40,011 nucleotides of DNA. It comes from Thermodesulfovibrionales bacterium. GTDB lineage: Bacteria > Nitrospirota > Thermodesulfovibrionia > Thermodesulfovibrionales > UBA9159. The DNA is taken from assembly GCA_035622735.1 (NCBI GenBank), contig DASPUT010000098.1, positions 1-40,011 of the forward strand. Direction: 5' to 3'. The position numbers were made by a program, and so were the translations under genes. The notes below the pieces were generated by a model. The model was not told where the DNA came from, did no database searches, and saw only the letters and a list, made by a program, of their open reading frames with translations. Of the stretch, positions 15,639-23,314 are shown in pieces. Within the stretch, counting starts at the first letter, position 1, and every line of letters starts with the position of its first letter.

Positions 15639-16223
15639 ATGAAAAGAATGGGCATTCTGGTAAGCGCTTTGATTCTGCTGCTTGGGTTGTCTTTGCCTGT
15701 TCAGGCATCGCTTGTGGACATGAACGACGGAACGATCTATGACACGGCAACTCAGCTAACCTGGCTGAAGAATGCCAACTCAGCAGGGATGATGACCTGG
15801 ACCGAAGCTGTTGCATGGGCAGAGAGTCTGAATGCCGGCAGTGGGTTTGCGGGCTTAAAAGGCTGGCGGCTTCCGACGACCACTCAGCCGGACAAGACCT
15901 GTTCGGATCAAGCTACGCCCGGCGGCAGTTTCCCTCTGCAAGGGCACGGACATAATTGCACCGGCAGCGAAATGGGGTATTTGTATTATGTTTCGCTTGG
16001 CAACACGGCAGGCGGCCTTGTGGTCAAACCCGGGCCATTTACGAATATCCGGAAGAACTTCTACTGGTCGGGTACCGAGTACGCCCCAAGCACTACACAT
16101 GCGTGGAGCTTCGTTGTCCGCAATGGCTTTCAGTTCTACAACCTTAAGACCTTCAACTACTATGTGTGGCCGGTGCGACCCGGAGAAAGGGCACAACCTA
16201 ACCCTGCCCCGACTCGGCAATGA
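15639..16223 (+). CDS. Secreted DUF1566 (Lcl C-terminal-like) protein, copy 1
   Basis: A 194-residue exported protein. The N-terminal signal peptide is about 24 residues (MKRMGILVSALILLLGLSLPVQA). The mature part opens with LVDMNDGTIYDTATQLTWLKNAN and continues with TWTEAVAWAESLNAGSGFAGLKGWRLPT, the typical DUF1566 text. It ends with FYWSGTEYAP and a YYVWPVRPG closing motif. DUF1566 domains resemble the Legionella collagen-like protein C-terminus and have a C-type-lectin-like fold; their function is mostly unknown. A GHNCTGSEMGYLYYVSLGN insert with two Cys in the middle may form a disulfide. The next gene is a close tandem copy. It lacks a PEP-CTERM or sorting signal, so I infer a periplasmic or released surface protein. 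Confidence 0.88.
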   Translation: MKRMGILVSALILLLGLSLPVQASLVDMNDGTIYDTATQLTWLKNANSAGMMTWTEAVAWAESLNAGSGFAGLKGWRLPTTTQPDKTCSDQATPGGSFPLQGHGHNCTGSEMGYLYYVSLGNTAGGLVVKPGPFTNIRKNFYWSGTEYAPSTTHAWSFVVRNGFQFYNLKTFNYYVWPVRPGERAQPNPAPTRQ

Positions 16224-16279
16224 GATTCTTAAAGCGAATTCGACCATGTACTGTAGGAACACAAGAGGGAGGGAATTTA

Positions 16280-16864
16280 ATGAAAAGGATAGGCATCTTA
16301 TTGGGCGCTTCGATCTTGGTGCTTTGGTTGTCTGTGTCTATTCAAGCAACGCTTGTGGACATGAACGACGGAACGGTCTATGACACAGCCACGCAGCTAA
16401 GCTGGCTGAAGAACGCCAACTCGGGAGGGTCGCCGATGAACTGGGATCAGGCGGTTGCTTGGGCCGCAAGCCTGAATTCCGGCATTGGGTTTGCGGGCTT
16501 AAAAGGCTGGCGGCTGCCGGAGACCGCCCAACCGGACGCAACGTGTTCGTATCAAGCCGCCCCGGGCGACAGCTTTCCTCTGCAAGGGTACGGACATAAG
16601 TGCACCGGTAGCGAGATGGGGCATCTGTATTATGTTTCGCTGGGCAACACGGCGGGCGGCCTATTAACCAACAGGGGGCCTTTTGAGAATATTCAGGCAG
16701 ACGACTACTGGTCAGGCACCGCCTTCGCACCAAATACGGAAAGCGGGTGGTTTTTTTTCTTCTTCAATGGCTTACAGAACTACACGAATAAGGCCACTTG
16801 CTATTATGTTTGGGCAGTGCGTCCTGGAGCAAGAGTACAATCAAAGCCGATGCCGCCAAGGTAA
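16280..16864 (+). CDS. Secreted DUF1566 (Lcl C-terminal-like) protein, copy 2
   Basis: Paralogue of the preceding gene with the same length, 194 residues from the chosen start. The signal peptide MKRIGILLGASILVLWLSVS parallels that of copy 1. Almost all motifs are shared (DMNDGTVYDTATQLSWLKNAN, GFAGLKGWRLPE, CTGSEMGHLYYVSLGNTAGG, YYVWAVRPG). Differences gather after about residue 140, where copy 2 has DDYWSGTAFAP and a run of five Phe. I chose ATG 16280 because GAGGGAGGG precedes it and it aligns with copy 1; an in-frame start at 16220 would add 20 residues before the signal peptide. A 56-base spacer separates the copies. Recent tandem duplication is the simplest origin. Confidence 0.88.
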   Translation: MKRIGILLGASILVLWLSVSIQATLVDMNDGTVYDTATQLSWLKNANSGGSPMNWDQAVAWAASLNSGIGFAGLKGWRLPETAQPDATCSYQAAPGDSFPLQGYGHKCTGSEMGHLYYVSLGNTAGGLLTNRGPFENIQADDYWSGTAFAPNTESGWFFFFFNGLQNYTNKATCYYVWAVRPGARVQSKPMPPR

Positions 16865-16872
16865 CGATTCCC

Positions 16873-16895
16873 AAGCGCCACGGACAGTAGCGCTT
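16873..16895 (+). terminator. Possible hairpin after the DUF1566 pair
   Basis: AAGCGC (16873-16878) and GCGCTT (16890-16895) around an 11-base loop, nine bases after the stop. There is no clear T-run, so this is a weak call. Confidence 0.25.
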
Positions 16896-17065
16896 AGGCA
16901 TTTGAATTATTCGGCAATTAAGGCCCTGAAGATGCAGGGATTTCCCATGCAGTCATTTTATTAAACTCTCTGAGAAGTCATTGTCGATTTTCCCACGGTA
17001 AGGCACAATTGACTCGACAGCATCTTACCACACGACAAGGTCTTATATTGAACCCGTAAATTTGA

Positions 17066-17093
17066 TTGACAAAACGCTCATATCTGATATATT
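17066..17093 (+). promoter_or_regulatory. Strong sigma-70-like promoter of the plus-strand hexahaem cytochrome
   Basis: TTGACA (17066-17071), a 16-base spacer, and TATATT (17088-17093). Expected start of transcription is about 17100, giving a 48-base leader with ribosome binding site GAGGAGGAGATCC before ATG 17148. Confidence 0.7.
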
Positions 17094-17147
17094 AGCAATA
17101 TCAAGGGTTCACATCTTCTGTAGAAAACACCTTAGAGGAGGAGATCC

Positions 17148-17942
17148 ATGAAGAAACCTTTCTTCATATTGTTGCTGCTCGTGATCTTTGCTCCACTCGT
17201 ATTTGCCGAGGTCGGGGTGAAGAAGAAGAGGCCGTTACCTCCTGAATACGGACGGGTGATCATCAATAATTATTCACAGAAGGCCGGTATTCCGCCTGTC
17301 GCGTTCGACCACTGGCTGCATCGCGCGAAGTTTACCTGCAGACTCTGTCACGTCGACATCGGGTTCGGGATGAAGGCGGGAACAACAGAGATTAGGGAGA
17401 CCGACAACATCGCCGGCTACTATTGTGGCACGTGCCATAACGGCAGGACGACTATCAACGGCAAGAAGGTGTTTGAGGCGTGCTCCAAAACCGATGTGGG
17501 TGACAGGAGCAGATGTCTGAGATGTCATTCTCTCGGTCAGAATGTCAGGCCGGAATACGACTTTAAAATCTTTACTCAGGATCTCCCAAAAGAACGCTTC
17601 GGAAACGGGATCGATTGGGAAAAAGCTGAACATGACAAGATTATCAGCCCTATAGATTCAATGGAGGGCGTCTCGATTAAGAGGAAACCTCTCACCGCGC
17701 AGAAGGATTTTCTCGTTGTGCCGACGGTTGAGGGAATGCCTGACATCATATTCTCGCACCAGAAGCACACGGTATGGAACGGATGCGAGCTTTGCCACCC
17801 TGAAATATTCGGCAAAGTGAAACGGGGCCAAATTAAGTTCACGATGAACGATAACTTTGAGGGAAAATACTGCGGCGTCTGTCATATGACCGTTGCGTTC
17901 CCCATGATTGACTGTCAGAGATGCCATTCGAAGCCGGTGTAG
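17148..17942 (+). CDS. Hexahaem c-type cytochrome (two c7/three-haem units)
   Basis: Exported cytochrome of 264 residues with a 20-residue signal peptide ending in VFA-EVG. Six CxxCH haem sites are present: CRLCH, CGTCH, CLRCH, CELCH, CGVCH and CQRCH. They form two sets of three, each opened by a His ligand motif, FDHWLH and FSHQKH, just as in c7 or the nanowire three-haem domain. The two halves are joined by a linker containing RFGNGIDW. Such cytochromes carry electrons across the periplasm or to the outside; the partner here is unknown. A close paralogue lies convergently 0.4 kb downstream. The next gene, 24 bases on, is likely co-transcribed. A good promoter precedes the gene. Confidence 0.93.
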   Translation: MKKPFFILLLLVIFAPLVFAEVGVKKKRPLPPEYGRVIINNYSQKAGIPPVAFDHWLHRAKFTCRLCHVDIGFGMKAGTTEIRETDNIAGYYCGTCHNGRTTINGKKVFEACSKTDVGDRSRCLRCHSLGQNVRPEYDFKIFTQDLPKERFGNGIDWEKAEHDKIISPIDSMEGVSIKRKPLTAQKDFLVVPTVEGMPDIIFSHQKHTVWNGCELCHPEIFGKVKRGQIKFTMNDNFEGKYCGVCHMTVAFPMIDCQRCHSKPV

Positions 17943-17966
17943 TAATGGCGGGGTAGGAGGCACACA

Positions 17967-18296
17967 ATGGGAGAACTGAAGATCCCGCATTTTGTGCTCA
18001 TTTTGGTAGCGGTAGTATCTTCAGTGGGGCTGATGAGAGGAACGCCCACGCCTGTGAGTGTGGGCGTTGCCTTTGCTCAGGAAGCCTGGTTGCAGGAATT
18101 CAACGATATTTGTGCCAAGACGGAAGAAACGGCTATGCTCAGTTCCGACGATTTGAAGAACCTCGTCGCTCGATGCGATGCACTGAAGCCGCTCATCGAC
18201 AAGCTTCCCGAGACACAGAAAAAGGTCTATCTCAAGAGACTCCACAGTTGCAGAGACTTCTACGTCTTTGCGCTCGAATCGAAAAGCGACAAATAA
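17967..18296 (+). CDS. Small exported protein of unknown function, between the cytochromes
   Basis: A 109-residue product with a long hydrophobic N-terminus and a likely signal cleavage after VAFA-QEA (about residue 37). The mature 70 residues are helical. They carry three cysteines (DICAK, ARCDAL, HSCRD), too far apart for a haem site. An ATG with strong ribosome binding site TAGGAGG starts it 24 bases after the cytochrome stop. I do not recognise a family. The location between two hexahaem cytochromes and export to the same compartment suggest an accessory or partner protein. A role in haem delivery or as a soluble adaptor is only a guess. Confidence 0.78.
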   Translation: MGELKIPHFVLILVAVVSSVGLMRGTPTPVSVGVAFAQEAWLQEFNDICAKTEETAMLSSDDLKNLVARCDALKPLIDKLPETQKKVYLKRLHSCRDFYVFALESKSDK

Positions 18297-18317
18297 TTCC
18301 GTGCTTCGTGAAAAATA

Positions 18318-19094
18318 TCACCGTGGCGCGCCCGATGATTTCATTTTGGGATGACATCTCTTGCAATCGTCCAGAGGAAAGGCCACAAAGAGATGACAGA
18401 TACCGCAGGACTCCCCCTCGAGCATGTTGTGCATCCTCAGAGTCTCCGTCGATTTCTTCTTTATATTGAACAGGTCAGGATGACAGCTGGAACAGTCCAG
18501 CCACTGCTCGTGAGTCTTGTGAGGAAAGACCGCTGAGGAAATCCCGCTCATCTCCGACTCAAGGACGAAGGTCTTGATATGTACGATTTTCATGGCGCTG
18601 CCCGATAAGCTGGTCTTCGGTTTTATGAGTCCCTCATCCAGGGCCTTCGACCAGTCGATTCCATTTCCAAATTTGCTTCTCGGCAGTTTTGCCTCAAGTT
18701 CCTGGAGCTTTTTCCAAGGGGCATTCGAACCTTTGCCGTGGCAGCTGTCGCAATTTTTATTGGCGCCTTCCTCCGGCCCAAACGCAATCTTGCCGTTGTG
18801 ACATGCGGCACAGTATTTGCCGTTCATGTTCCCATTATTACACTGAATGGGCGTTTCATTACGCTTCATCGGAAATTCAAGCTCGTAATGACATACTTTA
18901 CATGTGTAGTTCACCCTGTGAGTCAAATGCGAAAATTCCACTGGCCGCATATTCTGTTGTCCGCCGGGTCTGGACATGAATTCAGAACCATAGTTTTCGG
19001 GCGATGGCAATGGCGGGAGCTTCAACATGCTTTGGGCAAGAGAAAGATCTGCAAGGAAAAGACAACTCAGCAGGAGAAGTATGACCACCTTCAT
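18318..19094 (-). CDS. Hexahaem c-type cytochrome, paralogue of the 17.1-kb gene
   Basis: Exported cytochrome with six CxxCH sites: CKVCH, CAACH, CDSCH, CSSCH, CGICH and CKRCH. Each triple follows a His ligand motif (FSHLTH and FPHKTH). It shares the linker text KFGNGIDW and the closing VAFPLDDCKRCHPK with the other cytochrome. I chose ATG 19094 (258 residues) because it gives a clean signal peptide, MKVVILLLLSCLFLADLSLAQ. An ATG at 19175 with a GGAG six bases upstream, or a TTG at 19238, would add an unusual N-terminus and cannot be excluded. The ending ...MKSSGAPR is short and free of anchors. It converges with the small exported gene, 21 bases away. Confidence 0.92.
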   Translation of the reverse strand: MKVVILLLLSCLFLADLSLAQSMLKLPPLPSPENYGSEFMSRPGGQQNMRPVEFSHLTHRVNYTCKVCHYELEFPMKRNETPIQCNNGNMNGKYCAACHNGKIAFGPEEGANKNCDSCHGKGSNAPWKKLQELEAKLPRSKFGNGIDWSKALDEGLIKPKTSLSGSAMKIVHIKTFVLESEMSGISSAVFPHKTHEQWLDCSSCHPDLFNIKKKSTETLRMHNMLEGESCGICHLFVAFPLDDCKRCHPKMKSSGAPR

Positions 19095-19465
19095 TGTTGT
19101 GAAACCCCTGCTAACAAATTTAATGCCCGCAGCAACGAAAAAGAGATTCCTGAAAACCCCTCTGACCGATTTCATAGCACGCTCCGCAAACCCATTCCGG
19201 GTTCTGCTACGTGAAACATACAATTCGCCAGGCAACAAGGGTTGAAGAATTTCGGAAGTGTTGCGTTACCTTATACATAGATGCCACCCGTTTTTCTTTA
19301 TTATCACACAGTGAGTTACTTGTCAAGTAAATAATCGCCAAATGGTTCAAAGGAGTCACTCGCAGACCATGAACACCTCATGACTGTGACGTATTTCCAG
19401 AAGAAATGCTGCGAGCCTGAATCCCATTCCGGACCTCCTCCACAGCGGCTTGACGGCACGTCGAA
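19095..19465 (-). other. Leader and promoter region of the minus-strand cytochrome, 371 bases
   Basis: No other gene seen. The stretch holds the promoter listed at 19298-19326 and a long candidate leader of about 200 bases to ATG 19094. The part from 19327 to 19465 has no recognised element. Confidence 0.5.
19298..19326 (-). promoter_or_regulatory. Near-consensus sigma-70 promoter of the minus-strand hexahaem cytochrome
   Basis: On the minus strand, TTGACA (complement of 19321-19326), a 17-base spacer, and TAATAA (complement of 19298-19303). The spacing is ideal. The expected start is near 19291, leaving about 200 bases before the chosen ATG or about 115 before the alternative ATG at 19175. 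Confidence 0.72.
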
Positions 19466-21064
19466 CTAAGATGTCGAAGGGACCATGAGCATCTGTTCCG
19501 TCTCTTTCCATCTTACTGGAAACGTGATCGTCACGGTAGTGCCCTTCCCTTCCGTACTTTGTATCGTGATATCACCGAGATGCTCGGAGACAATCTGCTT
19601 CACAAGAGACAGCCCCATGCCGAACTTATGAAGCTTCGTGGTGAAAAAAGGATTAAAGATCTTTTCACGGATCTCGTCCGGAATGCCGGATCCGGTGTCG
19701 GTAATCCTCACCGTAATCCTGTCACTATCACCGGCGCTCGTCACCGAAATGAGTCCTCCCGCCGGCGTCGCGTCGATTCCGTTTTTTATTACATGAAAGA
19801 GTGCGACCCTCAGGAGGTTTCTCTCGACGTTCATTTTGAGCGGTTGCTGCGAGAGGTTCAGGTCAAGACGGAGCCCTTTCAGGGAGACCTCCTTCTCCGT
19901 GAGCGAGATGATGCCTCTGATCAGCTCATTGACGTCTTCGTGCCTGAATAAGCTCTTCCTGCTCCTCAGGAGATATTCGAAATTCTCGACGACCTTTTCG
20001 AGTTTCTTACACTCATCTATGATGCTGTTCATCTTATCGGCCAGCTCAGGGGAGGAAGTCTCCTTCATGAGGAGCCGCTTGCAGGTGCATCCGATTACAA
20101 CAGCAGGGTTTCTCACCTTATCCGCCACGGTCAACCCGATAAGAGCCATTGTTCGCTCGGCGACCAGCGTTTCCAGTTCCTGATTCATTTCAGTGAGCTC
20201 GGCATTAATTCCCTCGATCTCCCGTTCTTCTTTTATGATCTTAAGGTAGAGGGGGTAGATACCCATGAAAAAAAGGCTGACCGAGGCGACAAGGAAAAAG
20301 GTGAAGTTATTCAAACTTCCGCTTATCGGGTCAAGGTATCTCCAAAGCGCGAGATGACCTGTGGCGATAAGAAAGGGCCTGACGATATGCCCTACAACCC
20401 GCGAGAAAGAATAGAGCACATAGGATGACGAGAGCCAGCAAAAATAGTGCCACAGTGCATTTTCCCGGTTGATCCGGTACAGTTTCAGGCTGGTGGAAAG
20501 ACAGCGGATGGACAGGATGATCATGATGACATTGCCGACCGTGTCAGAAAGAATGATTGGGAAGAAAGGCAGGAGGGCCGTAAGCGAGGCTTGGGCGCTC
20601 TTTTCTTCTTCACCGATGAGCAGGCAATTCAAACCGCGTGCAAAGAAAAAGAGACCGAGGTCAAGGAAGAGGAAGTCGAATCTGCCTATATAGAGGAGAT
20701 AATCTTTCCCTTCGACCACAACATACTGCCGCAGGTAGTTCCAGCCATCGGTATCACCAACAACCCAAAGTTCCCAAAAACGGCTGACGAAGACATCGAC
20801 ATCCCAGACAATGAACCAAAGCAGGGAGATGGAGAGGAAGCGCCAGGCCTTCTCCTTGTAGAGCCGGTTGCCTACTATTGCGCTGAGGATAAAGATACAC
20901 GCTATAAAGAAAAATACACGTCCGATCTGGTGTGTATAAATCGCAGGATAATCGTGGGCCACAAAGGCGTATGCCCGCGATGGGATTAAGAACATGCAGA
21001 TGAGGGGGAGGAAAAGAGAAATCGCCATTTTCATCGACCTGGCCCCTGCTGCTCGTCTTCTCAT
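19466..21064 (-). CDS. Multi-pass membrane histidine-kinase-like protein lacking the canonical phospho-acceptor His
   Basis: A sensor-kinase-like protein (532 residues from the chosen start). A signal or first membrane helix ends in SRAYA, and about six further membrane segments follow to residue 265. A coiled coil (EEREIEGINAELTEMNQELETLVAERT) leads to the dimerisation part. There the usual AHEIRNP reads ADKVRNP, with Asp315 where His is expected. The ATPase domain looks intact: HVIKNGIDATPAGG (N box), DTGSGIP (G1), IFNPFFTTK (F) and GMGLSLVKQI (G2). It may therefore act as a phosphatase, bind ATP without autophosphorylation, or use another residue. No response regulator is nearby. The start is uncertain; ATG 21064 follows GAGGG, and in-frame starts at 21034, 21094 and GTG 21166 exist. 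Confidence 0.85.
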   Translation of the reverse strand: MRRRAAGARSMKMAISLFLPLICMFLIPSRAYAFVAHDYPAIYTHQIGRVFFFIACIFILSAIVGNRLYKEKAWRFLSISLLWFIVWDVDVFVSRFWELWVVGDTDGWNYLRQYVVVEGKDYLLYIGRFDFLFLDLGLFFFARGLNCLLIGEEEKSAQASLTALLPFFPIILSDTVGNVIMIILSIRCLSTSLKLYRINRENALWHYFCWLSSSYVLYSFSRVVGHIVRPFLIATGHLALWRYLDPISGSLNNFTFFLVASVSLFFMGIYPLYLKIIKEEREIEGINAELTEMNQELETLVAERTMALIGLTVADKVRNPAVVIGCTCKRLLMKETSSPELADKMNSIIDECKKLEKVVENFEYLLRSRKSLFRHEDVNELIRGIISLTEKEVSLKGLRLDLNLSQQPLKMNVERNLLRVALFHVIKNGIDATPAGGLISVTSAGDSDRITVRITDTGSGIPDEIREKIFNPFFTTKLHKFGMGLSLVKQIVSEHLGDITIQSTEGKGTTVTITFPVRWKETEQMLMVPSTS

Positions 21065-21187
21065 GAGCGCAAATCCCTCGGCATAAGGTGTCATATCTGA
21101 GTTCAATTCTATCAGATACTGGGCAAAATACCAGTAAAATTGCGGGCGTTGCAGTTCCATCCGCACCCTGTCTCTTGATGCAGGGAA

Positions 21188-21347
21188 TCATAGATTTCGT
21201 CCATGCACTCATCGTGCATTTGTGGTCTTCGTTGTCTTTATCACCCCCTACGATGCTATGTACAGGATGCAAATGAGTTCCGTCCGGATATTTTTGACGG
21301 ATGGATGCGATGAATTCAACTACAGATGGTTTATCTTCTGTATACAT
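21188..21347 (-). other. Possible coding remnant or extra N-terminal frame upstream of the kinase
   Basis: An ATG at 21347 with a GAGGAATAGAAG ribosome binding site opens a frame whose first 55 codons read like protein (TEDKPSVVEFIASIRQKYPD and later HKCTMSAWTKSMIPCIKRQG). It then runs on over the kinase gene in another frame, where its text degrades into shadow-like sequence. The kinase frame has a stop at 21188-21190. A frameshift may separate a former leader domain from the kinase, or the stretch may be a small independent gene. No family was recognised. Confidence 0.3.
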
Positions 21348-21362
21348 CTTCTATTCCTCTGA

Positions 21363-21368
21363 TATAAT
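21363..21368 (+). promoter_or_regulatory. TATAAT box ahead of the chemoreceptor-like gene
   Basis: A perfect TATAAT 57 bases before the ATG, in the spacer between divergent genes. No convincing -35 box is seen at 16-18 bases upstream. Confidence 0.35.
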
Positions 21369-21425
21369 GGTAATAGCTTCAGAGCGACTCTTTAAGCCGC
21401 TCCGATGGTGAAGTAGAGTGGAGTA

Positions 21426-22052
21426 ATGCAGAATATGAAAATCGGAAGAAAGTTCTTACTCGGTTTCGGGTCGATCCTCGTAGTGATGTCCCTGCTGGTT
21501 GCGGTTGCGGTTATGAACATGAGCGCCCTTCATGAAGACCTCAGAAGAATTGTGCAAGTGAACAACAAGCTACAGAGCATTGCCGCCGGCATGGGCATAC
21601 TTGTTCGCGAAGACGCTATTGCGGTGCGCAACTGTTTCCTCCAAAGGGAACGGATGGATGAGATGATAAAACGGATCAATGATTGCAATGCAAAATTCGA
21701 TGAAGCGTTTAACCAGGTAGAACAGATGACTTCGAGCGATGACACGAAGGGGCGCGAGATCCTGTTATCGGTCAAGGAAAGCTGGACAGCATCAAGGGCG
21801 TTGAACGAGCGCACCCTGGCACTTTTGAGAGAAGGTAGGCAGCACGAGGCGTTTGCGATGTATGAGAAAGAATCGCGGGCCGCCATGCGCCAGGCTATCC
21901 AGGCGACAGAGAACCTCGTGAAACATCAGCAGACGCGAAGCGAGATGCGGTACGATGAGGCGACGCGGCATTACCGGGATACGCGGCTCTTCATGATTTC
22001 TGTTGGATTCGCCACATTGCTCCTTGTTATGCTTATAGCCATACGATTCTGA
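21426..22052 (+). CDS. Truncated methyl-accepting chemotaxis receptor: 4HB sensor between two TM helices
   Basis: A 208-residue protein with TM1 (about residues 10-32), a periplasmic four-helix-bundle sensor (4HB_MCP type, about 35-185), and TM2 (about 187-206). The stop comes directly after TM2 (MLIAIRF), so HAMP and the signalling domain are missing. In the +1 frame right at the stop, the codons give ILTRDI, which resembles the normal start of a HAMP domain. That suggests a frameshifted remnant of a full receptor whose rest has been lost, since the next 240 bases do not encode MCP sequence. An independent sensor-only protein remains possible. It is divergent from the membrane kinase. Confidence 0.8.
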   Translation: MQNMKIGRKFLLGFGSILVVMSLLVAVAVMNMSALHEDLRRIVQVNNKLQSIAAGMGILVREDAIAVRNCFLQRERMDEMIKRINDCNAKFDEAFNQVEQMTSSDDTKGREILLSVKESWTASRALNERTLALLREGRQHEAFAMYEKESRAAMRQAIQATENLVKHQQTRSEMRYDEATRHYRDTRLFMISVGFATLLLVMLIAIRF

Positions 22053-22296
22053 CGCGAGATATCATATAGAGAATCAACAATAGGTAACAATGCCTTTCGG
22101 TTTGTTGCCGTAACAAACGCTCTCACCCTTTGTCCAGGGAGTCTTATTCAGGCCGCAATCTAAAGTTGCGAACGGCGGTATCGTCGGTGAATCCAACATT
22201 TGATAAGTTGCAGAAGGAGACTATCTTTCCGGGGAAAACGAACCGTGCCGGCTCACTTAATCATCGCCTGCCGATCGAATCGATGCAACCGCACTT

Positions 22297-23079
22297 TCAT
22301 CGCGCAGACGATGGGCCCGAAGACTTCGTCTTCAGCGTCTCTTCCATCATGAGGATATACTTCAGGAATTTAAATCCGAAGAGCATTAATTCCGCGTCGT
22401 CTTTGCGCATCTTTTCCTTAGCAGCTTCATCCACCTCGAAATGTTCCAGGAATTTACTGTCGAAGATAAACCTCCGGAACCTGTCCATGTCATAGCAGGC
22501 CATATAAAACATCGCCTGTTTCTTCCCGTCAAACTCGATCCCCGGAGCGTTCAGCATGAGGATGATAGCCTTCCAGTCCCTGTTGAGTTCATCGTACCGG
22601 TCAACGCCCTGGTCTTGTCTCCATTGTTCGATGGTCCACTCAACGGGCTCGTCAAAACCCTTACAGTGGTCTTCCTTCACAAAGAAGAAGAACTCCTCGT
22701 CCAGAACTTTCTCGTCAACCCTCTTCTTCAGGGTCCCCTGACCGATCGGATAATACCTGCAGTTTGCAGGCCTGTCCTGGTAGATGCTACATCCGTCAGG
22801 TGTGACAAAGCGGCAACTCCTCTCCTCGTTGTCATGCATGCGCAAATAGACCATGGGGAACTGGGCCTTCCCTTCGGCCTTTGTGAGAGTGTATTTCTCG
22901 AGGAATTCCTCGGATGAAATACCGAGCCGTTTCTTCAATATGATAATGTCATAGGGCGTGAGCATGATATCGATGTTGCTGCAGCATTTCGTAAAACAGG
23001 ATATCCCCTTATGACATCTGAACCTGAACCTGCTTTTAGGAGTGAGTTGAACGGGATCGACCGCCGACATATTAACCAT
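22297..23079 (-). CDS. YkgJ-family cysteine cluster protein
   Basis: A 260-residue protein of the YkgJ/FliB-like cysteine-cluster family, thought to bind zinc or an iron-sulfur cluster. The cysteines lie in the expected pattern: RCHKGISCFTKCCSN near the start, SCRFVTPDGCSIYQDRPANCRYYP near residue 90, and DHCKGFDEP near 138. The C-terminal half is Lys/Asp-rich helical sequence without a known domain. It has no signal peptide, so it is cytoplasmic. ATG 23079 follows GGAGG at good spacing. The role of the family is not settled; proposals include metal chelation and protein methylation. It stands alone downstream of hppA on the same strand, beyond that gene's terminator. Confidence 0.85.
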   Translation of the reverse strand: MVNMSAVDPVQLTPKSRFRFRCHKGISCFTKCCSNIDIMLTPYDIIILKKRLGISSEEFLEKYTLTKAEGKAQFPMVYLRMHDNEERSCRFVTPDGCSIYQDRPANCRYYPIGQGTLKKRVDEKVLDEEFFFFVKEDHCKGFDEPVEWTIEQWRQDQGVDRYDELNRDWKAIILMLNAPGIEFDGKKQAMFYMACYDMDRFRRFIFDSKFLEHFEVDEAAKEKMRKDDAELMLFGFKFLKYILMMEETLKTKSSGPSSAR

Positions 23080-23263
23080 GGAAGCCTCCGGATTAGTCCA
23101 AAACTTTCTCTATTATACCCCACCATTCATCGGATAAACAAACTTTCGCTTTTGAGAAAGACTAAAGACAGATTCGCTGTTTTTCCCTGGAAGAATATCG
23201 GATCGATTGATATTGATATAACGTCAGGATAAGGGCAGGTAAAAAGGTCGGGCTTGTTTTTTG

Positions 23264-23299
23264 GGAAAAGAAAAAGGGGCCGGCACGGAACCGGCCCCT
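23264..23299 (-). terminator. Rho-independent terminator of hppA
   Basis: Inverted repeat AGGGGCCGG (23275-23283) and CCGGCCCCT (23291-23299) with a seven-base loop. On the minus strand it is followed by TTTTTCTTTT. It lies 16 bases past the hppA stop and ends the sulfate block. Confidence 0.85.
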
Positions 23300-23314
23300 G
23301 AAACCTTTACTCTC

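Noticed and set aside
20447-20989. 180-codon plus-strand frame antisense to the membrane kinase
   Set aside because: Acidic shadow of the membrane-helix codons of the kinase, no ribosome site.
22130-22495. 121-codon plus-strand frame after the truncated chemoreceptor
   Set aside because: Mostly antisense to the YkgJ gene, no MCP or other domain text, low-complexity Ser-rich end.
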